DNA from: Gnetum montanum | Lineage: Eukaryota > Streptophyta > Gnetopsida > Gnetales > Gnetaceae | Direction: 5' to 3' | Assembly: GCA_015680685.1 (NCBI GenBank) | Contig: MNCI01010715.1 | Location: forward strand, 67,787 to 131,786 | Length of the DNA stretch: 64,000 nt | In this document: in pieces, positions 11,150 to 22,626 of the stretch | How positions within the stretch are numbered: the stretch's first letter is position 1 | Layout: every line of letters begins with the position of its first letter | Translations under genes and position numbers: made by a program | The notes under the pieces: model-generated | The model's database searches: none | What the model was told of the DNA's origin: nothing | Seen by the model: the letters and a program-made list of their open reading frames with translations, nothing else

Positions 11150-13960
11150 GACAACATGCCCTCTAATGGCATGAAGTTGGCGGAGAAGGTCAGACAGTCC
11201 CATGATGTGGTGGCTCCTAAGGTTCTGAAAGACCTTCACAAGCTTCAGGCATGTTCGATAGTCGTGGCGACTATGGCTATCCTGCTATTGCTGCAACTTC
11301 TGGTGGGAGGTAAAAAGCATCCAATAATGCTTTCATTTTCTCCTCCTTACTTCTAAGATCATGCATCATCCATGTAGCTTCACCAATGTGGATTGGAATG
11401 GGCACATCCTAGGGACATAGGATTGTTGGAAAGAGCTCCTTTGCATTGATAGACTAGGCAACAAATTGTTTGTGTTCCATGTTGAATGCTCTAACTACAT
11501 CCTTTAGCTCTTGGTAATCATTCATTCTTTCAGCTAATTTCTCAGCAGTTGATTATGAATCCATGAATCATGCTTTGAGAACTTCGGGTTTAGCATTTGT
11601 AGTTTCAAGCTTCTACTTGGTGTCTTTATGATGCTTGAACTCTGCCTCATATAGAAAATAGGAGCTAGCCACTTATTTTTTCAACTCTGACTATGGCCAT
11701 CTAACAATTAGCATTGCTAAGTTTGCATAGTGAAGATTCGCCAACTCCATGTATTCTATCATCTCTTTAATTTGTAACTCCCTTAGGTGGATCTCTACAA
11801 TCCTTGTTGAAGTTGATGTAGGGCTTCATTTATTTTTACCTTTGCCATTTGGAAGTGCTTCTCATTTACTTTTTTCTACAAGCCAACTTGGTCTCTATAG
11901 TGATTTTTAACTCTTTCAAACTTCAAAGTTTCATTTTTCTAGGCAACGATCTCAATGGCAGACTTCTGGCATAAGGTAAAGACTTTCTCCATAAATAGAT
12001 TTTTATTTTCTATGGTCAATTTCCTCAATTCAATATTCACCTTAGCTAGCTGCTCCTATTGTTGATGAATGAATTCCTACATTTGTTCTTTTTGGACATT
12101 AACATTGCACAAGTAATGATTATTTGTGGTCAATGCCTCATTCTTCCAGCACATCTAAACCAAGTCCTTTTGAATAGAGTATGTCTTTGCTTCTACCATA
12201 GATTGGTTGAAGATGACCATCATAAATTCTTTCTCAGCTTGTTTTAGTCTTTGCTGAAGCTGTTGAAAAGCTTCATCTCTAGTTATTGCTAGGCTGAGGA
12301 GTGTGGCATTAGTAAGACAGGCATGTAATTTGGTAACCTCAGTGGCCAAGTGTTGATTATGTGCTTGAGCTATTTCAAGTTGCTCCTCCAAGATGATGCA
12401 TTTTCCTCTTGCTTCCAATAGCTCCTACTAGGTTGCAGTGATGTTATCCAGAAAATCAAAGATATCTGAAAATAGTTGCCTGGCCCCTACCAGTCAATCT
12501 AACAATTCTTCATGTTGAGCTACATTCAATCTTCCATTGACCATGCCTACAGATGTCTACACATCTCGAAGTGTAGATACATCTAGTACAGATGCTGCAG
12601 GTGCATTAAGCACTTTAGCAATGCAGTCAATAACTACTTTAGCCATAGTCTCTTGCCCTTGGTGCTACATCACTAGTACAGTGGCCCATTCACTTTCCTC
12701 CAACCACACTAAGAAGGAGGTAGCATTCCCAAATATTTCTGAAAACAAATGTTATTGCAATAATGAGACCATCACCTCTTGAGCATTAGGATCAAACCTT
12801 GTGGGCAACTGCATTCGTTGGGCAGAGAATATTGGCCCCTCTCTTTCATCTGGCTGATTGTCCAAGCCACCTCATTAAGGTAAATCATCATCAGTTAATG
12901 CAGAGATAGGTTTGCACTACTTATCCTTGCACGCTGCTCTTGCTCATGCAAGAGCTTCTCTTGAATTTCATGTAAGCATTCAATGGCTATGGGGGCCTCT
13001 AGTGTTGTTTCTTAAGTAGGCGTCTTTCATGATTTTAGGCCATGAAGCCAAAGGAGCATGTCTGATTGTGTCGTTGGTGTAGCAGATGATTCTTGCTCTT
13101 TTGCAAAGTTTCTAGATGAGGCATGAAAAGGGCAGGGTTTTCATTCCACATTCATTTCTTCTTAAAGCATTTTTCGATCTCTAAATAGATTAGTTGTGGA
13201 AGGTTTATAGGAAATCTCTTGCTTAGAGTAGCATATTCTTAGGTAGAGAAGGCAATCACCTTTCTGGGCCTCACCATCAGATTAAGATGATAGGTTGCTA
13301 TCTTGAAGTAGATACACTTCGCTAATGTGAATGCACCAAACTCCTTACGGTCAACCCTTTAACACTACTGAGTCCACTTCTTTTTGGCCTCAAGGTCATC
13401 TTGTGTTGATAGCTCCACCAGCTGTGTCCCAATATCAGGTAACCTTAGTGCCTATACGATAGCCTTGGTTGAGTAGGACACCTGAATATCCTTGATTTTT
13501 ACTGTGGAACCCAACCTTCTGTTGTTCTAGAAGATATATATCTCTCCCATGTACCACTCCCCACTGGAGGTGATGATTGGCCACATGGGAGAGGTTTGCA
13601 ATTATGTTTTGACTTCTATTGGAGCTTTCTCTAGAAATGGCATGAAGTTTAGTTCTTGGAAAATTTAGTGTTGGATCTCTTGGGGTCTGATGCTGTTAAG
13701 GCAAGCTTGAGTTAAAGTGACTTCAAGCCTTAGCATAGGTCCTGGTGCTTCCCCTTGCTGTGATTGCTCTGTTGGCACTTCTTCTTCTAGAATTTGTCAA
13801 ACAAATTCCACTTCGGGTTCCTCTCATAGAGGTCCCATTGCATGGGTTGCCTCTAGGGATTCTTAGGCTTGTTCTTGTTGGCTCCTTCTAGCTCTAGGTC
13901 ATTTCTCCCTTAGTTGAGAAGGTTCTCCTTCCTATGGGCATTTTGGTCTTGGTGTCATCT
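11150..13960 (-). pseudogene. Extra 3' ORF of GypB: plant-transposon-like domain plus coiled coil
   Basis: The ORF starts near TKGEMT at about 13895 (GypC has MGEMT in the same position). The N-terminal part (about 13550-13050) reads LPMWPII-like, then EWYMGEIY, KIKDIQVSYSTKAI, ALRLPDIGTQL, KCIYFKI and INLPQLIYLEIEKC-like segments. This resembles the putative plant transposon protein domain found with Athila-type elements (recalled as PF20167). Downstream, about 12420-12150 reads KCIILEEQLEIAQAHNQHLATEV and on into long Glu/Gln/Lys-rich helices, a coiled coil. Homologues lie in GypC and GypD. The function is unknown; an envelope-like or accessory role is only a guess. There are many stops. 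Confidence 0.75.
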
Positions 13961-14410
13961 GTAATCACAATAAGACCATGGGTTATCAATTTGTTGTGTA
14001 ACATGAAATAATTGGGATACCTTTGTCTCCTTAGGATAGTTACACTTGGATAAATTGTGATTATGGATGATTTAATTAATTTAATCATTATTTTATTTAT
14101 GTTTTATTGTTAATAAATCATCCTGAAGTGTGTTGGAGAGGTTAACTCTTGAAAAAATTAATGTGTGTATATTGTTAAATTTATTAACCCTTTGGGGGAA
14201 TTAGAAAAATTTTCAAAAAAAATTTCATCAAAAACCTTAAGGTTTGCAGTCCCCATGATAAACAGTTTCCAGTAGCTACAAGATCAAAGAACGGAGTGAT
14301 TTGGACAAATGGTTGGAAAGTTATGGGCTTTGGAAGGTTTTGGGCTATGAAAAATGGCAAAAAATCCCCTAGCATTATGAAGCAAATAATAAAAATTTCA
14401 AAGTTTATGG
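13961..14410 (-). other. Leader between internal promoter-like module and extra ORF, GypB
   Basis: No protein signature was seen. The text aligns with GypC 37742-38240 (shared: ccttccaaagcycataac, tcatgggg.ctgcaaaccttaaggtt, a stem of pyrimidines) and in part with GypD (gattttttgccatt). It would be the 5' leader of an extra-ORF transcript if the module at 14411-14512 is a promoter. Confidence 0.5.
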
Positions 14411-14512
14411 TGGTATATATAGGGTTTTTTTGATGCATTGATGAGGACTCATCGATGTGGTTGGTTGCGTCGATGGTGCCTCATCGACGTAGCTATTGAC
14501 CACCATTGACTT
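14411..14512 (-). promoter_or_regulatory. U3-like palindrome array with TATA box, internal to GypB
   Basis: Read on the minus strand: a cluster of TTGAC/GTCAA cores (14496-14528, partly outside), then catcgacgcaacc-, gatgagtcctcatc- and related TCGATGA motifs (14429-14494), then ccctatatatacca (14411-14424). Arms cgtcgatg and catcgacg (8 bp) form one perfect inverted repeat. The same motif type makes up the GypB U3 (10861-10930). It stands 0.4-0.5 kb upstream of the extra ORF. A promoter role is inferred. Confidence 0.6.
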
Positions 14513-14773
14513 TGTTGACTTGGTCAAAACTTGAAAATTACAAATAGATTTTGAACAAAATTAGGATCAAATGGAAGTCCAAACAGCCACGAACATGATG
14601 AAAATATGAGAAGAGGGTGTTGAAGTCCTGAAAATTGAGAAAATTAAGAAAATAGAGAAAGAGGGTGGAAAATGAGAGATCAAGGAGAGCACAGTGGTTT
14701 GCACAATGGAATATGCAAAAGATAGGACTGTAGCAATGTCTAAGGTAAGGAACTTAATCAACCAAACTAAGGG

Positions 14774-14828
14774 ATATGCAAGTGGGTCCTCCCTATAGCA
14801 AGCTCATGCCCTTGTTGCCCTTGCATAA
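14774..14828 (-). other. Conserved stem-loop block, GypB copy
   Basis: On the minus strand the outer arms TATGCAAG and CTTGCATA pair perfectly over 8 bp, followed inside by GGG pairing with CCC with one bulged A. An inner GGC-ATGA-GCT hairpin lies between. GypA, GypC and GypD have the same layout with changed but still complementary arms. The role is unknown. Confidence 0.75.
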
Positions 14829-16129
14829 CTTAAACTAAGGAGTTTGTGGACCCCACAGTTGATTAATGGTCATGAAAAGTTAAGGACTAACTAAAAAGAA
14901 TCTATCCAAGAGTTCAAACATATCAAACTAAGACATAGAGCATAACATAAAACCTGGTAGTGAGGATGGATGATGGAGAAGGTGGAATGGAATCCCCAAT
15001 TGAGGTCATAAGAAGTCCCTTGTGGAGTTTGTGTTTAAAATAACCTAAGAAGATCCATCCTTAGTCCAGACCAAAACTAACTACTTTTAGTGACTTCGCA
15101 TCACCACTTTAAGATTGATCCACCCCCTTGAGACACAAGAGTGCTTCCAAAAAATAACCATCATTCCATAAAGAGAAGAAAAGAGAAGTAGGAAGTGAGA
15201 GAGGGCCTTAGTTAGAGGGGACCTTCATGCATGGGTGCATGTCTTTCTAGCCCCATAACCAGTGCTTGTAGCCCATTTATTTGTCTAAGGGGTGTGCTTT
15301 GAATTCCCATCATGTTTTTTTTTTTATTTTTTTTTATTTTTGAATTTTTGGATGGGAACCACACCATGCAAAGACTTTATTTGACTTCCTGGAGTGGTTA
15401 AAATGGAATGGTAAGAAATTCATGAAAAACATGCAGACACTCAAGCAAGTAGAAGAGTACAAAGAGTATTGAGTCCCCTTGAAGTCACACCCTCTACAAA
15501 CCTTTGAATCCTTCCTAATTCCAGGACTACCAAGGTCACCAATTCATTAAAAGTTTCTTTAATGGAAGGAACCTAAAATTCTTAGAACAAGGAAAACCAT
15601 GGAGTTTTTTGGGTGGGTGGATGATGTGGACTCACTTCTTATTCCATGAAATATAAATCATGTCATAGTTATTAGACATCAGAATTCAAGAAGAGAAACC
15701 AAACATTGACAATCACAACATTAAGCATAAGCCATCATCAGTAAACAACAATAGTGGCACTGTGTCTTGTAGTAAACAAACACTTTTATTAGAAAAAATG
15801 ATGAAACTTCACACTCAAACCAAAAAAAACAAAGTAAAATATGTAAGAAAGTGTAAAATAATCAAGAAAGGTTCAAATATACTAACGATGATGTAAAAAA
15901 ATGACGAAAAATGGAAGAAATTGAAAATAAAAAATTTGTAAAATAAATAACTTGTAAAATCAAAAATGTGGAATACAAAAAATCGAAAAATTGAGAAGCC
16001 ACATGGATTATTAGCATGGATGACCATCTCCCCCACAACTAAGTTGGAAGGAGGAGATATGAAAAAATGAATGAAGTTGTCCATCTATTAAGGTGGTAGT
16101 TGCACTAGCTTGTCTTGGTTCTAGGAAAG
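14829..16129 (-). other. Non-coding region between integrase and stem-loop block, GypB
   Basis: No ORF was supported. It holds T/A-rich runs (15319-15345) between TTCCCAT and ATGGGAA arms, matching the microsatellite site in GypC. It also holds an AAAT/GTAAAA-rich stretch (15830-15970), and a polypurine-like sequence on the minus strand, gttgtgggggagatgg, at about 16025-16042, followed by tcatcc. The equivalent in GypA and GypC is agtcatggSRgagatgg (S = g or c). Confidence 0.7.
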
Positions 16130-17226
16130 GTTTCACTTGTTGAATGTTGACCAACTACTTTTTATTTGGACTATTAGGTTTATAAATTAACATGACCTAA
16201 GAGGAAAATATTTGATCAATTATATAAGGCCCCTCCCACAATGTTTGAAATTTGGTCTTCTAGGGTACATGTGTGGGATTCCAATAAAGAACCTTATCTC
16301 CTAGTTGAAGTTTTAGCTTTTGTATTCTTAGGTTATGATGTTGCTTATTGAGTGCCTTATGCATGTCATTCAAAGATAGGGCCACCAATTGGTTTTCATC
16401 TAGCACATTCAGGTTGATCTGTCTTTCTTTCTATGCTAGACTTAGGTCAAGATTTAAATCAAAGGTTGTTGAGAGTGTACGGAGCTTAGATTGAATTGGA
16501 AGCATTGGAAGTTTTCCATACACTAACTCATAGGGAGAATATCCAATAGGAAGTTTCCATGTTGAATGGTAGGCCCAGAGGGCATTATTGAGTTTTGTAC
16601 TCTAATCTTTTCTATATTTGTTGATGGTCCTTATTAGGACTTTTGTGATCTCCCTGTTGGTTATCTTTGCTTGACCATTGGCTTAGGGATGATAGAGTGT
16701 TAATTTATGTTCAACCCCCAAGCGTTGCATCAACTTTCTGAAGGTGGAACATGTGAAATGAGTTCCATTATTAGAAACTAGTGCACGTGGCATCCCAAAC
16801 CTATTTACAACATTTTGTTGTATAAATCTAGTAGTAGTGAATGACGTATAATTAGCAATGACTACTACTTTTGCCCATTTTCTATAGTAGTTGATTGCTA
16901 CGATGATATATGCCTTTCTGTTGGACATGGGTGTGATAAGACTCATGAAGTTAATGCCCCATATGTCAAAAGACTCTAGTGGTTGAATCCACTGTTGAGG
17001 ACCTTCCATTCGAGCAGTCATCCCATCATCTCATTGTAGGCCTGAATATTGTAGGCCAATAGTATCTTGCCATTAGGATTTTTATGGTCATGCATCTTCT
17101 TGCATAGTGGCCTTTGCAAGGTCCTTCATGAGCATCCTAGAGAATGCACAGTTGATCTTCATCAAGGACATACCAACGAATTAGGCCACTAATGCACACC
17201 TTGTAGAGGTGTCCATTGATTTCCAT
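16130..17226 (-). pseudogene. pol: Gypsy integrase, GypB, decayed
   Basis: Starting from MEIN near 17226 there is a zinc-binding region (DEDQLCILQDAHEGPC, HYA) and then the core. The core should carry D, D and E. Here the first motif reads GINFMSLI (relatives VDFMGP), so Asp has become Asn. The second reads VSNNGTHF (relatives SDNGTHF), again Asp to Asn. Both are single G-to-A changes, and this enzyme would be dead. The C-terminus (about 16490-16130) follows the KLGDKVLYWNP pattern and WEG..I, with no chromodomain visible. Confidence 0.85.
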
Positions 17227-17429
17227 GAAGTATTTGATCCAATGAAGAAATTATTACTTCTTTCTAAATTCAAGATCTTGTGGCATCTCCTAAGTGAGAA
17301 GGTAAGTGAGGATGTCATTGTACTATTTTTTTATGGACACTTGGTCATTTATTACTCTTGTAAAAAGGATTTCATTTGGAAACTGATTAGAGAATGGGAT
17401 CTCCTCCTCTTTATTATCCCATCTTAATT

Positions 17430-17800
17430 GCAAAAGGTGATCAGCGACCACATTCTCAGTCCCTTTTTGATCTATAATTATGAGATTGAATTCCTATAAG
17501 ATCACAAACCACCATATGATACAAGGGCTCACCATCAGCTTATTTATCAGGAAGTGGATGGCATTGTGGTTTGTGTGCACAAATACTTTATAGCCAAGCA
17601 CATAGTGCTTGAACTTGTCAAGAGCATACACCATGGCCATTCGTTCTTTTTTAGTTGTGTTATAATTCAACTGTGCACCCACAATGCTTTAGCTCATGTA
17701 GTGGATGTAATATGGACATTTTTTATTGTCCAACTACATAAGCACAACTCCCAAAGCATAATTAGATGCATTCGTCATTATGTGAAATGGTTTGGACTAG
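17430..17800 (-). pseudogene. pol: RNase H domain, GypB, decayed
   Basis: The segment FHIMTNASNYALG at about 17750-17785 is the first catalytic motif, with Asn in place of the usual Asp (TDAS). The open stretch 17494-17682 reads GAQLNYNTTKKERMAMVYALDKFKHYVLGYKV (given in two parts here: the catalytic Glu lies in KKERMA, and a VHTNHNAIHFL segment follows with Asn for the third Asp). The last motif, near 17430-17445, is GTENVVADHLL with Asp kept. RNase H would remove RNA from the hybrid during cDNA synthesis. Confidence 0.82.
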
Positions 17801-17849
17801 TTTAGTGCCCATAGAATTGGAGTTTCTACAAGTTTTTTCTTCAACTATT

Positions 17850-18674
17850 GGAATGCATGTTCGCATTCCTTGGTCCAAATGAATGAAGCATCTTTTTTCA
17901 TCAGTTTGACTAATGGCTTTCCGATCTTAGAGAAATTATCTATGAATCATTGGTAGTAGCCAATATGTCCAAGGAATGATCTGACATCTTTGACTATCTC
18001 TAGTTGACATGTAATTCCTTGGATGATCCTTATCTTTTTTGGGTCTACCTCAATCCATTCTTGCGAAATTCGGTGCCCTAACACAATGCCTTCTTGGACC
18101 ATAAGGTGAATTTTCTTGCTAGTTGAGCCCCAAATTTATTTCCACACATCATTTCAGTACTTGCTCAAGGTGATCCAAGACTTGCTCAAGGTGATCTAGG
18201 ACTTGCTCAAATGTAGCTCCATAGGTGGAGAAGTCATCCATGAAGACTTTCATGCCATTACCAATTTTCTATTGGAAAATACTAAGGACCAAGTGTTGAA
18301 ATGTTGTAGGGGCATTGCATAGACCAAATGTCATCTTACAATATGCAAAATTTCCTCAAGGACTCATGAATGTTGTCTTGGCCTAATGTTCTGGCGTAAT
18401 TTGAATTTGGTTATAGCCACTATAACCATCCAAGAAGCTATAATAGCAATGCCTGAATATGGTGTTCAACACTTGATCCACAAATGGTAATGAAAAATGA
18501 TCTTTAAAGGTTGCCATATTCAATAGCCTGAAGTTGATGCAGACTCACCACTTGCCATCTTTCTTTGGCATAATTATGAGTGGGCTAACCCACTTACTAT
18601 CCACGATGGGATAGATGAACCCTATCTTGAGGAGTTGCTCTATTTTCTTCTTGATGATTTAATTCAATTTGGGG
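17850..18674 (-). pseudogene. pol: Reverse transcriptase, GypB, decayed
   Basis: From about 18660 the reading shows IEQLLKIGFIYPIVDSKWVSPL, then KKDGKW, FRLLNMATFKDHFSLPF, YYSFLDGYSGYNQI (first catalytic Asp), a FAYCKMTFGLCNAPTTFQ segment and FMDDFSTYGATF at about 18225-18260 (F-x-D-D motif). Directly downstream a 21-bp unit encoding LDHLEQV is duplicated (18150-18215). The order and spacing are those of Ty3/gypsy RT. Several Gln and Trp codons are stops. Confidence 0.88.
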
Positions 18675-18909
18675 TTTAGCTGTCTCTGTGGCTACCTTCT
18701 TAGCTTCATGGCTGGGTTGGTGTAAATGCAATGTTGGCATATCCTTGGATCAATTCCTGTTAACTTGGAATATGACCAAGCATAGATTGTTGGCCATTAA
18801 CCACCTTTAACATCTTTTTTTTTGTGTAAGAGCAAGTTTAGCATTGATTATGACTAGTTTACCATTATTTAAAAATGCATATTCCATGCTAGCCAGTAGA
18901 TTTTTCAGN

Positions 18910-19468
18910 CAGCGATAACAAGTGCAATTGCATGCAAAAGATTTGGTACATCAAAAGTACATACATCAAAGCATGTAATCAATATGCATAAGAAACAGAT
19001 ATTCAATAGTGTCTATATGCAGCAGCCACAAAATAGGAGGGCACCTAATGGTTGATAGCTGACTCCAATAGTAGCACATTATGCATGGAACTAATTGAGA
19101 GCCTAACATGTTCTTATGTTATAAGCATGAATGAACTTGAGCAAGTTCATTACCAACTCTCTGATGATGAAGATGATGATACCTATTGGGGAGAGTTGAA
19201 AATCCCTGATAACTTCAAACAGGAGCCCCTAGAACTGAAAAATCTACTGGCTAGCATGGAATATGCATTTTTAAATAATGGTAAACTAGTCATAATCAAT
19301 GCTAAACTTGCTCTTACACAAAAAAAAAGATGTTAAAGGTGGTTAATGGCCAACAATCTATGCTTGGTCATATTCCAAGTTAACAGGAATTGATCCAAGG
19401 ATATGCCAACATTGCATTTACACCAACCCAGCCATGAAGCTAAGAAGGTAGCCACAGAGACAGCTAAA
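18910..19468 (+). other. Backwards-assembled piece of GypB (protease-RT linker)
   Basis: This block lies between single n bases at 18909 and 19469 and reads sense on the plus strand, although GypB runs on the minus strand. Its last 234 bp (19235-19468) are the exact reverse complement of 18675-18908 as far as I compared. Its ORF 19052-19336 contains YWGELKIPDNFKQEPLELKN and EYAFL, the pre-RT linker that GypC has at 33067-33267. Flipped, it would extend 18908 seamlessly. It is an assembly artefact and not a plus-strand gene. Confidence 0.88.
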
Positions 19469-19469
19469 N

Positions 19470-21883
19470 AAAGGTATTTGATGTAGAGGATGAGGGTATT
19501 AGAGATGTAGGGCAATCAACCATACTAGGTTGTGAGGGTTGAAGAGGACTATTGGGTCAAAAGAAGGATCTTTTTTTGGATCAATTGTATAAACCACTTG
19601 GCTAAAAATCTGGTTGTGAATGTACATCCCTTATAGCATTTTGTTACTACAGTTGTGGAGGAATCTCACCTTGCATGGATGGAGTAGGAGGTAACTAGGT
19701 TGAAGGCATAGGTGTGTGTGCAGATGAATATGGAGGGTGGTATGGATATGGGTTTTCTCCTCAAGTAGATGGTGAATGTGTTGGATAGTACTCTGAAGGG
19801 TAATAGTGATGCTAAAATGAGACATGACTTGTAAAACTTCTTGGAGAAATAGGTTGCTAAATGTAGTACCTGTATGGATCTGGTTGCCTATAAGGGTACT
19901 ACTACTTTGGAGGTGGCATTCCCCACAATTGTGGTTGATGCCATTGTTAGTATTGCTCATATGGTTATGGTAGAGCTCCACTTGGGTAGTAAGATTGTTG
20001 TTGCTAGTGGAACTACCTTGGATTGTCTTGAGGATAAGGTAATCACCTGGGTGCTTGCCTATGCATTAGTCAAGGATTCAATCCATACATCCTAGACTCT
20101 TATAAGTGTGATACCACAAGGTAACATCCTTTTGGATTTTCATATTGATAGATGCCACAACCAATTTCATCATCGGAGTCAGTTTCCATAACTTCCCCTA
20201 TGACAACAACTTTACCCTTGCCTCTTTGATAGGCATGTTCAACTTCTTTTAAACTCCTGCAATTATGATGACTATTTTTCTCTTTGGATTCTTAGTAATC
20301 TTCATAGTAGTTTGGAATTTTTCATCCAAAGAGTCCCATAATTTATCAACCTTTGCTGGAATATTAGAAATAAATTTTTGGATGGGCAAGGTTTTCCTGT
20401 TCATCACTTCATCGAGTGGTGACTCCTCCTCATCACAAAATCAGACCTCCTGTTTCCTGATGGAAGGGTTCCTATTATACTCTTTTGCACTTTTCCTTTT
20501 TCGTAACTCACCTTTTTATTTTGCTACTTACTCTATTAGCCTTTGGATCTGATGAGCTCTTAGTTCAAACAATCTCCCTTGGGAATACACCCTAAGAGTT
20601 CTTCTAGTTTCTGCTTTGATCCCATCTATGATGTGGCAGAGTTATTCCCTTTGAGAATAATCATGGCTAGGGCATTGGTGTAAGAGTGAATAGTATCTAC
20701 CCATGGTGGCATCCAAGGGTTCATGTGTTCCTTGTTTCTAGCCTTGGATTTACCTTCTTAGATTAGACACTTTAGAGTACGTCTCATATTTGTCATTAAA
20801 TAGCTCTAACATGGTACTCCATTGGCAAATGGATTCTAGTTCCAAGGATTGGTACCAACACTTAGCTTCCTTAATGTGCATCTTGGGGAAAAGCTTGAGT
20901 TTTTGCCAGTCATTTTCAATGTTCTATAAGGCATAGGCATCATGGAAAGCTTGTAGATGATTCTACAAATTAGAATTGTATCCCCCCTTAAATCGTGGGA
21001 TATTATTTATGTCTAAGAGCTTGATCCAACTATCTTTCATATGCTTGGTTGGAATTCTAACTACCTCTACAATGTTTAGCATACCTTTAGTTGCTAACAG
21101 AGGTTCATCATCATGATTGTGTCGATGATGGTTTCTGTCACCTCTGCATTCTTGACAACCTTGACAGTCATTGTTGTTTTGTTGATCACCTTCATCATGA
21201 TTTTTTTTAAAACTTTTATGAGAACTAGAAGATGAAGAGGAATGTTTAAAATTGGATGAAGAGGATGAAGAGGAAGATGGACCGCCACCACCACTGTGGT
21301 GTCTACCACCATCTGTTCATTTATTATGACCACCATCCTTAGATCCTTTGCCATTGTGATGTTTACCTGAATCCTTACCTTGACTATCTCTTTTTCCCGA
21401 ACCTAGTTTATGAATAGTCGATTGTAGATTCAGGGTCACACCCTCATCACCAACAATAGGGGGTGGAGAATCTTCATGTTGAGAATCTTCAAAGGGAAGA
21501 TCCTCACTTTCATCTCGATTTAGGAGGAACAAGGGATTAGTGAAATGTTTTCCCTTCGTAAACTTGTCATGCTTCGCTTGGTGTCGATCTCACTTGCATT
21601 GTGTTTTAGTGGGATGGTAGTCCTGAGTGTCATGATCATTCATAATGTATTCCTCATGAAGATTTGAGATTCCTAACTTTCTAAGGGTTTGAAATAGCAT
21701 CCCAGCCACATATTGATTAGGGGGCAATACGATGTTGCCCTCTATGTCATGCCATCGTAGCTATTCATCTTGATGTAGGATGAAGATGAAGTTCAGTACA
21801 TACTCATCTAGATGAGTATATACCACTTTGCACTCCTGTGGGACTAGTGGTTTAACGTCTTCATGCCTGTGGGAAGAAGACAT
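19470..21883 (-). pseudogene. gag: Gag polyprotein gene, GypB, decayed
   Basis: The start at 21883 (MSSSHRHEDVKP) is preferred over an upstream ATG because all relatives start MSSS. Next come YTHLDEYVLNF and LHQDE, a Gly/Ser/Lys/His-rich segment (about 21330-21440, GKHHNGKGSKDGGHNK), the gag core (about 20990-20750, LFPKMHIKEAKCWYQSLEL-like), PLDATMGRYYSLL-like and DQIKAETRRTL-like helices (20700-20550), a knuckle CGIYQYENPKGC at about 20129-20162 with His replaced by Asn, and a Pro/Gln-rich tail. The protease expected after it is missing at the n of 19469. Frames shift several times. Confidence 0.82.
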
Positions 21884-22013
21884 TTTGCAACAATTAAAAT
21901 TATTAGTGTGCTTAGTAGTTATATGTCGTGTGAGAGTGATGTTGACCTTGAGTTCGTTCAATGATATTAATAATATTCACTGATCCTAGATAGTGCATGT
22001 TTCAACAACAAAG

Positions 22014-22032
22014 TCCCTGGCAATGGTGCTAA
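22014..22032 (-). promoter_or_regulatory. Primer-binding site of GypB, tRNA-Asp type
   Basis: The minus strand reads ttagcaccattgccaggga, four mismatches to the tRNA-Asp complement, all G to A. It adjoins the LTR at 22033. Confidence 0.85.
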
Positions 22033-22621
22033 TGATGAGTAACGAGGTACCCCTATGCCCAACCATATGAATCACAAAGCGTTCATACGCAATTTGGTCA
22101 AATTTCGTGGACTTTACAGTTTCCAATACACTAGTCTTCTAGGAAGCAAACCTTGCCCTAAGGTCATTTGTTATNGCTGCTGAGATTACCAAGCAAATAC
22201 ATGTTACACTTGAAGCGATCGTACTTATGTATTTAATCTATCTACCTTATCTTGTTTAATTATTCTTAATTAGCCTAATTACTGGAAAATATAGAATAAT
22301 TGGTTGAAAACATTAAATGCATAAATGAAATATTTAATCTATCCAAAATGCTACAAGGTTTATTAGAAAGCTCATCTTTATTGCTGCACACACTATGGTG
22401 GTCAAGTACAACAATGCTCAAATAAAGATCTGTACACTCAATGAATTTTGTTGCAGGCACTCAAGAGAAATATTCTAGCTTTTAAATGTAAAAATTGCAA
22501 GAGTTTGGCTACTACTAAAATCTCATTGCCATAAATGCAACTAGTGAGTACATATTTATAGCCAAAAAGTAGACCCTACGTCAATGGGGCCTCATTGATG
22601 CAACCAAACACCGACTCATCA
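22033..22621 (-). repeat. 5' LTR of GypB, shortened
   Basis: Only 589 bp against 926 bp for the 3' LTR. One n at 22175 marks a join where about 275 bp of LTR are missing. The U3 end is also shorter: ctcattgatgcaaccaaac replaces most of the palindrome array. Termini TGATG/CATCA are intact. The n is probably an assembly fault; the U3 difference may be real. Confidence 0.85.
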
Positions 22622-22626
22622 ATTAA
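22622..22626. repeat. Target-site duplication, right copy (ATTAA)
   Basis: Identical to 10014-10018. It follows the LTR end ...gactcatca at 22621. Confidence 0.93.

Larger units (their letters stand above)
10019..22621 (-). mobile_element. GypB: full-length Ty3/gypsy (Athila/Tat-like) element nested in copia
   Basis: A 12.6-kb minus-strand element with 5' LTR at the right, primer site, gag, (protease lost in an assembly gap), RT, RNase H, integrase, 2.2 kb of non-coding DNA, extra ORF, polypurine tract and 3' LTR at the left. A perfect ATTAA duplication flanks it. Integrase lies after RT, which is the gypsy order, and no chromodomain was seen. It is closest to GypC in LTR and coding sequence. 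The stretch 18910-19468 is assembled backwards, and single n bases at 18909, 19469 and 22175 mark joins. Confidence 0.93.

Noticed and set aside
12537-12782. 81-codon plus-strand ORF rich in Thr and Ser
   Set aside because: It is antisense to the extra ORF of GypB.
19052-19336. Plus-strand ORF of 94 codons with an acidic run and EYAFL
   Set aside because: It is the protease-RT linker of the minus-strand GypB in a contig that was assembled backwards; not an independent gene.
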